Part shown: positions 1 to 5,432 of the stretch, piece by piece
How positions within the stretch are numbered: position 1 is the first letter of the stretch
Layout of the letters: each line of letters begins with the position of its first letter
Assembly (NCBI GenBank): GCA_026988585.1
Contig: JALSKY010000001.1
Coordinates: 1-5,432, forward strand
Length of the DNA: 5,432 nt
Reading direction: 5' to 3'
DNA from: Deltaproteobacteria bacterium
GTDB taxonomy: Bacteria; Desulfobacterota; Dissulfuribacteria; Dissulfuribacterales; QOAL01
Program-made: the position numbers and the translations under genes
The notes under the pieces: model-generated
What the model was told of the DNA's origin: nothing
The model's input: the letters and a program-made list of their open reading frames with translations, nothing else
The model's database searches: none

Positions 1-1
1 T

Positions 2-598
2 AGTGGGGAGCCATCTTTTCCTGTTACAGGAAGGGAGATAGAACTGACAAGGGATGCGAAGCGGTTGGAACTTCCGCTGAAGCGGGATGTTGTCAATTCG
101 CTCAAGGCAGGAGAATGGGTCCTTCTCAATGGAACTCTCTTTACTGGACGGGATCAGACCCATCGTGTCTTGTCGGAACTTGTTCGACAGGGCAAGGAAC
201 TGCCTGTGGATCTGAAAGATCAGCTCATCTACTATGTTGGACCAACCCCCGCGCCACCTGGCAAGGTGATAGGGTCGGCAGGTCCTACTACCAGTTATCG
301 AATGGATGCCTATACCAGGGAGATTTTAAGCTGTGGGGTGCGTGGCCTCATGGGGAAGGGCAGGAGGTCCCCGGAAGTGAGAAGCGCCCTTCAGGAGGCT
401 GGCGCCATATATCTTGCTACTGTTGGGGGGGCAGGGGCATATCTTGCTGGAACTGTGGAGGATGCAAGAGTAGTGGCCTTTCCTGAGCTTGGGCCTGAGG
501 CTATGTTTGAACTGCAGGTAAGAGATTTCCCTGCAATTGTGATAAATGATCTTGCTGGCAGGGACTATTATGAAGAGGTACTGTCGCAAAGAGAGTGA
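2..598 (+). CDS. Class I Fe-S fumarate hydratase / tartrate dehydratase, beta (C-terminal) domain, 5' partial
   Basis: This is the C-terminal (beta) domain of a class I, [4Fe-4S]-dependent hydro-lyase, most likely fumarase (fumarate + water to malate, cytosolic, TCA cycle or its reductive branch). Visible hallmarks are the GRDQTHR segment (146-166), the GPTPAPPGKVIGSAGPTT stretch (239-292), MGKG (350-361) and GGAGA (425-439). These are the conserved blocks of the fumarase/tartrate dehydratase beta family. The frame stays open to the first base of the window, and its first codons (SGEPSFPVTGREIELTRD) read like coding sequence, so the start lies outside. The TTG at 65 is not a convincing start. 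The cluster-binding cysteines sit in the alpha domain, which is not visible. The gene could therefore be a fused alpha-beta enzyme of about 500 residues or a separate beta subunit. Sequence alone does not separate fumarase from L-tartrate dehydratase; fumarase is the commoner role in anaerobes. It ends at TGA 596-598. Confidence 0.9.
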   Translation, partial: SGEPSFPVTGREIELTRDAKRLELPLKRDVVNSLKAGEWVLLNGTLFTGRDQTHRVLSELVRQGKELPVDLKDQLIYYVGPTPAPPGKVIGSAGPTTSYRMDAYTREILSCGVRGLMGKGRRSPEVRSALQEAGAIYLATVGGAGAYLAGTVEDARVVAFPELGPEAMFELQVRDFPAIVINDLAGRDYYEEVLSQRE

Positions 599-647
599 GC
601 CCCATAGTTTTGTTGATCCTGAAAAGGCCGATTGCTGATTTAGTGTT

Positions 648-656
648 TGCTATAAT
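648..656 (+). promoter_or_regulatory. Candidate extended -10 promoter for the PxxKW gene
   Basis: The bases TGCTATAAT form a perfect sigma-70 -10 hexamer (651-656) preceded by the TGn extension. No good -35 hexamer lies 16-18 bp upstream (the region reads roughly CCGATT), as is tolerated at extended -10 promoters. Transcription would begin near 663, giving a leader of about 90 nt before the ATG at 753. It sits 50 bp past the fumarase stop in the correct orientation. The match is seen in the sequence; activity is inferred. Confidence 0.5.
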
Positions 657-680
657 GCAATATTCGAGTTAATATATCAC

Positions 681-713
681 GCCTCTGTCTGGAGGCTTGT
701 CATAGAGTCTATG
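681..713 (+). promoter_or_regulatory. Two tandem inverted repeats in the leader of the PxxKW gene
   Basis: GCCTC (681-685) pairs with GAGGC (692-696) around a 6-nt loop. Five bases on, CATAGA (701-706) and TCTATG (708-713) form a palindrome with one central base. The first could fold as a small RNA hairpin. The second is too tight to fold intramolecularly without losing inner pairs and looks more like a protein-binding dyad. Neither is followed by a T run, so they do not make a convincing terminator for the fumarase gene. A regulatory role is inferred; both repeats are short enough to occur by chance. Confidence 0.25.
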
Positions 714-752
714 GCCTTTATCATAAAATAACTTCATGGAGTGTGATTGAAG

Positions 753-1043
753 ATGGAATGCAATACCAACAAGCCAGGTTTTGATTGCAGGTTTATGGGT
801 AAAAATGGGTGTACATTCGTTGGGGGTGCCTGTTTTCAGATTGTGGAAAAGTGTGAAGGATGCGCCAAAATAGTGGAGACCGCTGCTGGAAAGTTTTGCA
901 GTGTCTATCCCCATCCGGAGATGAAGTGGCAGAGAGGAGTCTGCAATTTTGCAACCCATGTCAAGCCGGAAATACCACAGGATGCCACAGGAAAGTCTAT
1001 CAACCCTTTGAAGGCAGCAAAGAGGGCATCAAGAGGCCGTTAA
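753..1043 (+). CDS. PxxKW family small cysteine-rich protein
   Basis: This is a 96-residue protein with eight cysteines (3, 12, 20, 27, 34, 37, 49, 64), including a C-E-G-C pair at 34-37 and the diagnostic P-E-M-K-W at 55-59. A CNFATH segment follows, then a basic tail with NPLKAAKRASRGR. This pattern matches my memory of the PxxKW cysteine-rich family, found mainly in Desulfobacterota. Its biochemical function is unknown to me; metal or Fe-S binding, or redox chemistry, is inference from the cysteines. There is no signal peptide or membrane segment, so it should be cytoplasmic. Start choice: GGAG at 738-741 lies 11 nt before the ATG at 753 and 5 nt before an in-frame TTG at 747. I chose ATG because family members, as I recall them, begin with Met then a Cys within a few residues. 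The TTG start would add only two residues (98 aa). It appears monocistronic, with its own promoter candidate and a terminator downstream. Confidence 0.85.
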   Translation: MECNTNKPGFDCRFMGKNGCTFVGGACFQIVEKCEGCAKIVETAAGKFCSVYPHPEMKWQRGVCNFATHVKPEIPQDATGKSINPLKAAKRASRGR

Positions 1044-1074
1044 ACAGGTCGAGTTGCAACGGCAACAGAAATTT

Positions 1075-1114
1075 AAAAAAGGGCCGGTCTCTTATGCGGC
1101 CCTTATCTTTTTTT
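1075..1114. terminator. Shared bidirectional intrinsic terminator between convergent genes
   Basis: An 8-bp perfect stem, AAGGGCCG (1079-1086) with CGGCCCTT (1097-1104), encloses a 10-nt loop. On the + strand it is followed by ATC and a T7 run (1108-1114). On the - strand it is followed by a run of six Ts (the complement of A1075-1080 overlaps the stem base) and more AT. It lies 31 bp after the PxxKW stop and 33 bp past the kinase stop, so it can end transcription from both sides. Confidence 0.85.
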
Positions 1115-1137
1115 GTTCTGTCTCAGTCTAATTTTTT

Positions 1138-3828
1138 TTAATCCTCGCCTTTAAGAACATCTCTTATAGCTGCAGACAGGACCTTCATGGAATAGGGTTT
1201 TCTTAGATATCTTGCTGCACCAAGTGTCATTGTTTCCTTTACCCGTTGGGATTCGGAGTATCCACTTACGATTATGGCCTTCTGGCCAGGACATACCTTC
1301 AGTATCTCGCGATATGTATCCAGGCCGTCCATGTCGGCATCCAGGATCATGTCCAGGATTATCAGGTCAAAGCAGCGTTGGCTGCAGAGTTTCACCGCCT
1401 CTTTGCCGCTATCAGCAGTAGCTGTTTCATACCCCAGGGTGCTTAATATCTCTGAAACCAGGCTCCTCTGCTGTTCCATGTCATCAATAATCAGTATGGA
1501 TTCATTTTTCCCCTTCCAGGAGGGAGGTTCCTGCTTTTTTTCCTTATGGACTGCTGTCTCAGGATGTTTGCTACTTGCAGGAAGATAGATGGTGAATCTG
1601 GTCCCTTTGCCCTGTTCGCTCTGAACCTCTATATAACCTCCATGGTCTTCTACCGTGCTCCAGACTATGGCCATTCCCAGCCCGGAACCGCTGCGGCCCA
1701 TGGTTTTCTTGCTGTAGAAAGGCTCAAAGATATGTGGCAGATCCTCTGGAGCAATGCCTGACCCATTGTCCTCTATGGTGAGTTTGACATAATTTCCCGG
1801 TTTTATCTCATCATAACCGGTTACAGGCCGGTTCAGAGATACGTTTTCCGTGGAGATCCTGACAATGCCTCTATCTGAGATGGCCTCTGCTGCATTGGTT
1901 ACCAGGTTCATTATCATCTTCATCAGATGAATTGAAGAACCTTCCACCTTCATCAGATCCTGAGCCAGGTTAAGCTCTACAGAGAATCGGCCTCCCTCTG
2001 CCTCTATATTCTTGAAACCTGGAGAATCCAGGTATTCCTCTATGATGCTGTTGAGGTCCACAAGATCTTTGGCCTTTATGTTTCCCCTGGCCAGGGTGAG
2101 CAGGTCCTGGACCACTTCAGATGCCCGTTCTCCAGATCTTCTTATGATTTCTATCGGGCGTCTGAAGGGGCTATCCTCCGGGAGTTGTTGCAGCAGAAGA
2201 TCCGGATAGGTAACAAGGCCTGCCAGGATGTTGTTGAGATCATGGGCCACACCACCGGCCATGGCCCCCAGGGCCTCCATCTTTTGGGCCCTCTGCAGTT
2301 TCTGCTCCAACCTCTTGACTTCACTGAGATCCGTACCTATAACCAGTATCCTCTGCAGTGTCCCCTGTGCATCATGAATGGGGGATACGGTGAAATAAAA
2401 CGGGGTGTCCTGAATATCCTTATTAAACTTTATAGGTTCATTGAAGTTTTGGAAATTGATCTCTATAAGCGGACAATCGCACTGGGTTATCTTGTCTGAC
2501 AGTACTTCCCTGCAAGATCTTCCCTTTATCTCTTCAATCTTCTTTGCTCCTGCCAAGTTGAAAAAGGAGTGGTTTGCCTCCTGGATCCTAAGATCCGTGT
2601 CCAGGACAAAGGCTGGTCCGCCAATGGCTTGAAAGATGGTCTTCCACCGCTCTTCTGCATCCTGCAGCCCCTTTTCTCTGGTCCTTAGCGTCTTGTACAT
2701 CTGTTCCAGCTCTTTTGTCAGGGAGTCGATCTCCAGTATCCCTACAGCTGGTGGGCAGCTCCATTCCTCACCCTTTCCCAGTCCAGTTACTGATTGGCTG
2801 AGATCGACAAGGGGGGATATCAGTTTCTCTCTCGTCCATTTCAAGAACAGAAAACAGAAAAGAAAACAGATGAGCAAGCCTGCAAACAGAATAAAGGTGA
2901 GGTTTCTCAATGTTTCTGTGGCGCTTCTGTTTATCCGCTGGTTCAAGGTAATTATGGCATATTTGCAAAGCTCCATATTGGTAGAGAGTTCTTCCTCCAT
3001 GTTGCGGGCCAAATTTAGCCTGTTTTTTATCTGCCCGAGTGTGACAACCACCTCTGAATATGCCCTGGATACATTGTGAAGATCCTTTTGAATTGCGGTG
3101 AATTCCGATTCTGCTCCTGGCAGAGTGACCTTGAGGTTTTGCATGAGAAAGCTGGCGCCATCCAGTTGTTCTGAGCAGGTTTTGTCCTTTTCTGTACCGG
3201 CTTTTGAGGCCATGCACCCTCTAAATTCCATGATACAGGTCCTGGCAGCAGTCAGGTCATTGATTGCCTGACATAGATACTTTTTCTCAGGATCATCTGC
3301 CTTGGTGGCCATGAGTCTTAAAGACAGATCTGTTTGGATCTGCTGGAGCCTACTGCTGATCTGCTGTATATCCTTTGACAGCCCCTGTTGTGCCTTTAAG
3401 TTTTTCTTGTGGAGGGATATCGTCTCTGCGCCCAGGTCACTGAACTGGCTGACTATCTTTTTGGTATCCTGTATGGGGATTTTCAAGTCTGTATTCTCTT
3501 GGCCAATTTTATCCATGGCGTTGAGAGCATTCTCCAGATGTCCCCTGGCACCCTGTATCTGGTAAGTAAAGTATTCAGGATGCACGAGTGAGATATCCTT
3601 TTTTGATATCTCCTCTTTCAGGTCGATCATAGCACTGGAAATATCTGCTACCGCCTCCTGCACAGGGAAGAGTATCTTCTCTTCCATGGTTGTGATCTTC
3701 TGGATTGCCATCTTGGTCTGGAAATTGTTTAACAAGGCCAGGATAAAAATGAGTGTAAACGAGCCTACCAACACTATGGCTATAGTGGTAAAAATGGTTT
3801 TAAGAGAATCACTCCCGCCCTGTTTCAT
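1138..3828 (-). CDS. Membrane-bound hybrid sensor histidine kinase (sensor-HAMP-PAS-HisKA-HATPase-REC)
   Basis: This is an 896-residue inner-membrane kinase. Transmembrane segment 1 spans about residues 10-34 and segment 2 about 309-330. The ~270 residues between them form a helical, probably coiled-coil periplasmic sensor region. HAMP follows at ~331-385 and PAS at ~393-507. HisKA carries phospho-acceptor H529 in GGVAHDLNN (NtrB-like HPK4 style). The HATPase domain has an N box around N641/N645, DNGSG 687-691, FEPFYSKK 701-708, GSGLG 714-718 and GKGT 740-743. The C-terminal receiver (~777-893) has acidic D782/D783, phospho-acceptor D826, S855 and K877, so both phosphorylation sites look intact. 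There is no output domain, so signal probably passes to an HPt protein or separate regulator not in this window. The ATG at 3828 has only a weak CAGG ribosome site 10 nt upstream. The gene lies 25 bp after the binding-protein stop, implying co-transcription. No domain resembles a known ligand pocket well enough to name the ligand. Confidence 0.93.
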   Translation of the reverse strand: MKQGGSDSLKTIFTTIAIVLVGSFTLIFILALLNNFQTKMAIQKITTMEEKILFPVQEAVADISSAMIDLKEEISKKDISLVHPEYFTYQIQGARGHLENALNAMDKIGQENTDLKIPIQDTKKIVSQFSDLGAETISLHKKNLKAQQGLSKDIQQISSRLQQIQTDLSLRLMATKADDPEKKYLCQAINDLTAARTCIMEFRGCMASKAGTEKDKTCSEQLDGASFLMQNLKVTLPGAESEFTAIQKDLHNVSRAYSEVVVTLGQIKNRLNLARNMEEELSTNMELCKYAIITLNQRINRSATETLRNLTFILFAGLLICFLFCFLFLKWTREKLISPLVDLSQSVTGLGKGEEWSCPPAVGILEIDSLTKELEQMYKTLRTREKGLQDAEERWKTIFQAIGGPAFVLDTDLRIQEANHSFFNLAGAKKIEEIKGRSCREVLSDKITQCDCPLIEINFQNFNEPIKFNKDIQDTPFYFTVSPIHDAQGTLQRILVIGTDLSEVKRLEQKLQRAQKMEALGAMAGGVAHDLNNILAGLVTYPDLLLQQLPEDSPFRRPIEIIRRSGERASEVVQDLLTLARGNIKAKDLVDLNSIIEEYLDSPGFKNIEAEGGRFSVELNLAQDLMKVEGSSIHLMKMIMNLVTNAAEAISDRGIVRISTENVSLNRPVTGYDEIKPGNYVKLTIEDNGSGIAPEDLPHIFEPFYSKKTMGRSGSGLGMAIVWSTVEDHGGYIEVQSEQGKGTRFTIYLPASSKHPETAVHKEKKQEPPSWKGKNESILIIDDMEQQRSLVSEILSTLGYETATADSGKEAVKLCSQRCFDLIILDMILDADMDGLDTYREILKVCPGQKAIIVSGYSESQRVKETMTLGAARYLRKPYSMKVLSAAIRDVLKGED

Positions 3829-3830
3829 AT

Positions 3831-3841
3831 TTATGATACCT
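3831..3841 (-). repeat. 11-bp direct repeat before the kinase start (copy 2)
   Basis: On the - strand this reads AGGTATCATAA and sits just upstream of the kinase ATG. An identical 11-mer lies at 4978-4988 at the start of the upstream gene. It supplies the weak AGG ribosome-binding core here. The identity is seen directly. Whether it reflects shared translational control, local duplication or chance is unknown. Confidence 0.4.
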
Positions 3842-3853
3842 GAATTTTTCTCA

Positions 3854-4978
3854 TTACCTGTCAGCCGGATGCTGCATTTGCATCTGCATCTGCGTTTTGT
3901 CTTCCTCCCTGGTTTTCTGTTGCAGTGTATTCAGGAAGGGAGAGTCGTAGAAGATGGTCCCTTCCAGTAGATAGGAGGGGATATGGATGTTCAGGAATTG
4001 TGCCCGGCTCCTGTTGATGACCCGGACTCCTCGTCTGGTTTCCTCCATGGGAATCTCGGAGATTGGAGTCCCCTTCAGTGCCTTGATTGCCATTTTTGAG
4101 GCTTTCAGGCCGGAAAAGAAACCATCTTGCGCTACAGAACAGAGTAAACCAAGTTTGACATTGTCTTTACTGTGGGTGGCCTCCGGAATCATGCTGTTGG
4201 TGACCAGCCATTTTGTTACCTCGGATATGGGGACATATCTGCCTTTTTCATCTCGCAGTGTATAAAACGTGCGGATATATATGGCATCAGCACTCTCCTG
4301 AAACTGCTGTACCAGTCTTTTCCATTCGGAAAAGGAGTCGGTGTTATAGTATCCAATCACGTGAAAGCGGCTGTTCTTCAGCCTCTTCTCTATTCTTCTG
4401 GTCATTATTCGGCCAGTGAGGCTGTCATCGTTCAGTACTGCTATCCGGTTTACGGGCGCAAGCCTCCTGAGGAGTTCCAGGGTCAGCAATGTGTGCCCCC
4501 GTTCCAGTACGCCGGTAACATTGGAGCCAGGATAGCCATATGTTTCCGGCTCCTCGTTTATTCCCAAAAATATGACAGGTGTCGCAACCCTGTTCAGCAG
4601 AAAGGGCTTCACGAAAAATTTCTGAGCATTGTCATCACAGGCAATGACCAGATCCGGTTGCCAGCTCAGATACCGCTTGTATGCCTTTTCCCCCATCTCT
4701 TTTGCCAGCTCGGGTCTTCTTTTGGTATCCATATAGAAGTTTTTTATGGTAATGGCGCTGCCTATGCTGCTTTGTGAGAAGCCAACTGTAAGCCCTTGGT
4801 AATACTCCTGTACCCAGGGCATTGAGGCATGGTAGGAGTGGACAACGAACAGCTTTATCTCCTTCTGTGCAGAGATATCAGGGGGAGTCTGGGCAGAGTA
4901 TGCCGTTGAGGTAGAGATAATGAGTGACCATACAGATATCAGCACGGCTGTCATCATCGTCCTGAATAGAGTTGTCAT
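3854..4978 (-). CDS. Periplasmic ABC-type substrate-binding-like protein, probable sensor partner of the kinase
   Basis: This 374-residue exported protein has a signal peptide at residues 1 to about 26-29 (Arg6, hydrophobic core 11-21, Ser/Thr/Ala-rich cleavage region). There is no lipobox cysteine, so it should be soluble in the periplasm. The mature part shows blocks typical of the ABC_sub_bind type of binding protein: FVVHSYHASMPW (44-55), PDLVIACDDNA (108-118), TPVIFLGIN (133-141) and NVTGV (153-157). Such domains occur beside, or fused to, PAS-containing sensor kinases. Here no permease or ATPase gene is adjacent, which favours sensing over transport (inference). The ligand is unknown. 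Start choice: the frame stays open upstream to an ATG at 5098, but the ATG at 4978 has AGAGAGG 7 nt upstream and begins directly with the signal peptide. The C-terminus carries a QMQMQMQ tract encoded by a hexamer repeat. The stop is 25 bp before the kinase start. Confidence 0.87.
   Translation of the reverse strand: MTTLFRTMMTAVLISVWSLIISTSTAYSAQTPPDISAQKEIKLFVVHSYHASMPWVQEYYQGLTVGFSQSSIGSAITIKNFYMDTKRRPELAKEMGEKAYKRYLSWQPDLVIACDDNAQKFFVKPFLLNRVATPVIFLGINEEPETYGYPGSNVTGVLERGHTLLTLELLRRLAPVNRIAVLNDDSLTGRIMTRRIEKRLKNSRFHVIGYYNTDSFSEWKRLVQQFQESADAIYIRTFYTLRDEKGRYVPISEVTKWLVTNSMIPEATHSKDNVKLGLLCSVAQDGFFSGLKASKMAIKALKGTPISEIPMEETRRGVRVINRSRAQFLNIHIPSYLLEGTIFYDSPFLNTLQQKTREEDKTQMQMQMQHPADR
3872..3895. 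repeat. Imperfect 6-bp tandem repeat, four units
   Basis: Four consecutive units read CTGCAT, TTGCAT, CTGCAT, CTGCGT on the + strand. On the coding (-) strand they encode alternating Gln and Met near the C-terminus of the binding protein. Because the unit is a multiple of three, copy-number change would alter tail length without a frameshift. Confidence 0.6.
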
Positions 4979-4988
4979 TATGATACCT
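4978..4988 (-). repeat. 11-bp direct repeat at the binding-protein start (copy 1)
   Basis: On the - strand this is AGGTATCATAA, whose last base is the A of the start codon. It is identical to 3831-3841 ahead of the kinase gene. Here it overlaps a strong ribosome-binding site. Confidence 0.4.
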
Positions 4989-4992
4989 CTCT
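4986..4992 (-). promoter_or_regulatory. Ribosome-binding site deciding the binding-protein start
   Basis: AGAGAGG on the - strand lies 7 nt before the ATG at 4978. It favours that start over the in-frame ATG at 5098, which would put 40 non-signal-like residues, including basic and aromatic ones, ahead of the signal peptide. Confidence 0.75.
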
Positions 4993-5174
4993 CTTGTGGA
5001 GAAATGCGATCTGTTTCCAACCATCTCCAATATATGAAAACAGGGCGAAAAAGCCGCACCAGAACAGTTCCTGGCCAGTTTTTCTTGTATAAAACCATTT
5101 ATATCACAATTATGAATCATTGGAAGAGGTAACTGTTCAATATAGTTGTCTCTTTCATTACAGGAGGGTTAGTC

Positions 5175-5222
5175 TTGTTGATGCTGGTTGTCAAAAGTGT
5201 TAGCTTTCAGGCTATCCTGTAG
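5175..5222 (+). CDS. Possible 15-codon leader peptide upstream of gatB
   Basis: A perfect AGGAGG (5162-5167) lies 7 nt before TTG 5175, which opens a frame reading MLMLVVKSVSFQAIL and stopping at TAG 5220-5222. Another TTG (5178) and an ATG (5181, 13 nt from the ribosome site) are in the same frame. It ends 33 nt before the gatB start. The strong ribosome site with no other obvious gene is the only support. The peptide has no run of repeated codons that would suggest classical attenuation, and it could be a chance reading frame. Confidence 0.2.
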   Translation: MLMLVVKSVSFQAIL

Positions 5223-5242
5223 ATTAGAGGGAAATTCATTCC

Positions 5243-5247
5243 AGGAG
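5243..5247 (+). promoter_or_regulatory. Ribosome-binding site deciding the gatB start
   Basis: AGGAG here is 8 nt from the ATG at 5256 and only 2 nt from another in-frame ATG at 5250. The spacing favours 5256, which also gives the usual short N-terminus before the conserved GLEVH block. Confidence 0.75.
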
Positions 5248-5255
5248 TGATGATC

Positions 5256-5432
5256 ATGGAGTTTGAGGCAGTCATTGGTCTTGAGGTGCATGTGCAGCTC
5301 CAGACAGAGAGCAAGATATTCTGTTCCTGTTCTACAAAGGTGGGAGCTCCTCCCAATACCCATACCTGTCCGGTATGTCTTGGTATGCCTGGAGTCTTGC
5401 CGGTCCTGAACAGAAAAGTGGTTGAGTACGCC
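5256..5432 (+). CDS. gatB: Asp/Glu-tRNA(Asn/Gln) amidotransferase subunit B, N-terminal part (cut by window end)
   Basis: The first 59 codons are present and the gene runs off the right edge. GatB is the tRNA-binding, kinase-like subunit of the cytoplasmic GatCAB complex. It activates mischarged Glu-tRNA(Gln) or Asp-tRNA(Asn) with ATP so that ammonia released by GatA can convert them to Gln- or Asn-tRNA. Evidence is the family signature GLEVHVQL (residues 8-15), followed by the zinc-site pattern C23-S-C25 and C38-P-V-C41 and the block CPVCLGMPGVLPVLN (38-52). The full protein is usually about 475-480 residues. gatA and gatC are not in the visible part of the window. Its presence implies that this organism makes at least one of Gln-tRNA or Asn-tRNA by the indirect route. 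Confidence 0.96.
   Translation, partial: MEFEAVIGLEVHVQLQTESKIFCSCSTKVGAPPNTHTCPVCLGMPGVLPVLNRKVVEYA

Larger units (their letters stand above)
4979..5255. other. Divergent intergenic region between the sensory operon and gatB
   Basis: This 277-bp AT-rich stretch must hold the start signals for the - strand operon and probably for gatB. I find no promoter with both hexamers well matched and correctly spaced in either direction. The best + strand candidate is TTGTCA (5188-5193) with TATCCT (5213-5218), but the 19-bp spacer is long. On the - strand a perfect TTGACA (complement of 5189-5194) has no -10 at 16-18 bp. GAACAGTT (5062-5069) and its inverse AACTGTTC (5131-5138) form a spaced inverted pair of unknown meaning. 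No tRNA, terminator or conserved RNA is recognisable. Confidence 0.5.

Noticed and set aside
65..67. TTG as the start of the fumarase-type gene
   Set aside because: The frame is open for 21 further codons to the window edge, and those codons read like the family's linker or N-terminal sequence, so the gene starts outside.
669..959. 96-codon frame on the - strand over the PxxKW gene
   Set aside because: It is antisense to a recognisable family protein and shows no motif of its own.
2636..3079. 147-codon open frame antisense to the kinase HAMP/sensor region
   Set aside because: It overlaps well-supported kinase coding sequence and its low-complexity translation has no recognisable motifs.
2768..3217. 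149-codon open frame on the same strand as the kinase, in another frame
   Set aside because: The kinase frame continues unbroken through this stretch with a membrane segment and HAMP; a nested gene or frameshift is not needed.
4172..4777. 201-codon open frame on the + strand, antisense to the binding-protein gene
   Set aside because: It lies wholly inside a gene with clear family motifs and a signal peptide, its translation shows no recognisable domain, and it has no good ribosome site. It is a shadow frame.
4979..5098. N-terminal extension of the binding protein to the ATG at 5098
   Set aside because: The extra 40 residues precede a normal signal peptide, and the ATG at 4978 has a much better ribosome site.
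5071..5099. Sigma-54 promoter or + strand terminator around CTGGCCAG followed by TTTTTCTT
   Set aside because: There is no GG-N10-GC arrangement. The potential stem before the T run is at most four base pairs, too weak for termination.
5062..5138. LexA/SOS-like box from GAACAGTTC and its inverse AACTGTTC
   Set aside because: The half-site spacing is one base, not the four of the GAAC-N4-GTTC box, and the second site lacks the outer half; chance is likely in a 277-bp AT-rich gap.

Overview
The window reads as ordinary bacterial chromosome. It probably comes from a member of the Desulfobacterota (the anaerobic, former 'delta-proteobacterial' sulfate-reducing or syntrophic lineages). This rests mainly on a small PxxKW-type cysteine-rich protein, a family I know mostly from those bacteria, supported by an oxygen-sensitive Fe-S class fumarase and a PAS-containing hybrid histidine kinase paired with a periplasmic binding protein. 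No species can be named from the sequence alone.

Layout, left to right. (1) Bases 2-598, + strand: the 3' part of a class I (Fe-S) fumarate hydratase/tartrate dehydratase-type gene, covering the beta (C-terminal) domain and open at the left edge. (2) Bases 599-752: a short gap with an extended -10 promoter candidate and two small inverted repeats, leading into (3) a 96-aa PxxKW cysteine-rich protein (753-1043, +) with eight cysteines. (4) Bases 1044-1137: a GC-rich hairpin flanked by A and T runs, placed to serve as a shared bidirectional terminator between convergent genes. (5) Bases 4978 down to 1138, - strand: a two-gene sensory operon. The first gene encodes an exported ABC-type substrate-binding-like protein (374 aa). 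After 25 bp comes a membrane-bound hybrid histidine kinase (896 aa) with a periplasmic sensor region, HAMP, PAS, HisKA, HATPase and receiver domains. (6) Bases 4979-5255: a divergent intergenic region with no firm promoter, containing a 15-codon ORF behind a perfect Shine-Dalgarno. (7) Bases 5256-5432, +: the first 59 codons of gatB, cut by the right edge.

How the genes may work together. The binding protein and the kinase very probably form one signalling unit, in which the periplasmic protein binds a small ligand and reports to the kinase's periplasmic region. No permease or ATPase is next to them, and the partner response regulator or HPt protein is not in the window. The fumarase (central carbon metabolism) and gatB (tRNA-dependent amidation) look like unrelated housekeeping neighbours. 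I see no mobile element, CRISPR array, tRNA or rRNA. The least understood items are the PxxKW protein with its structured leader and the ligand of the sensory pair.
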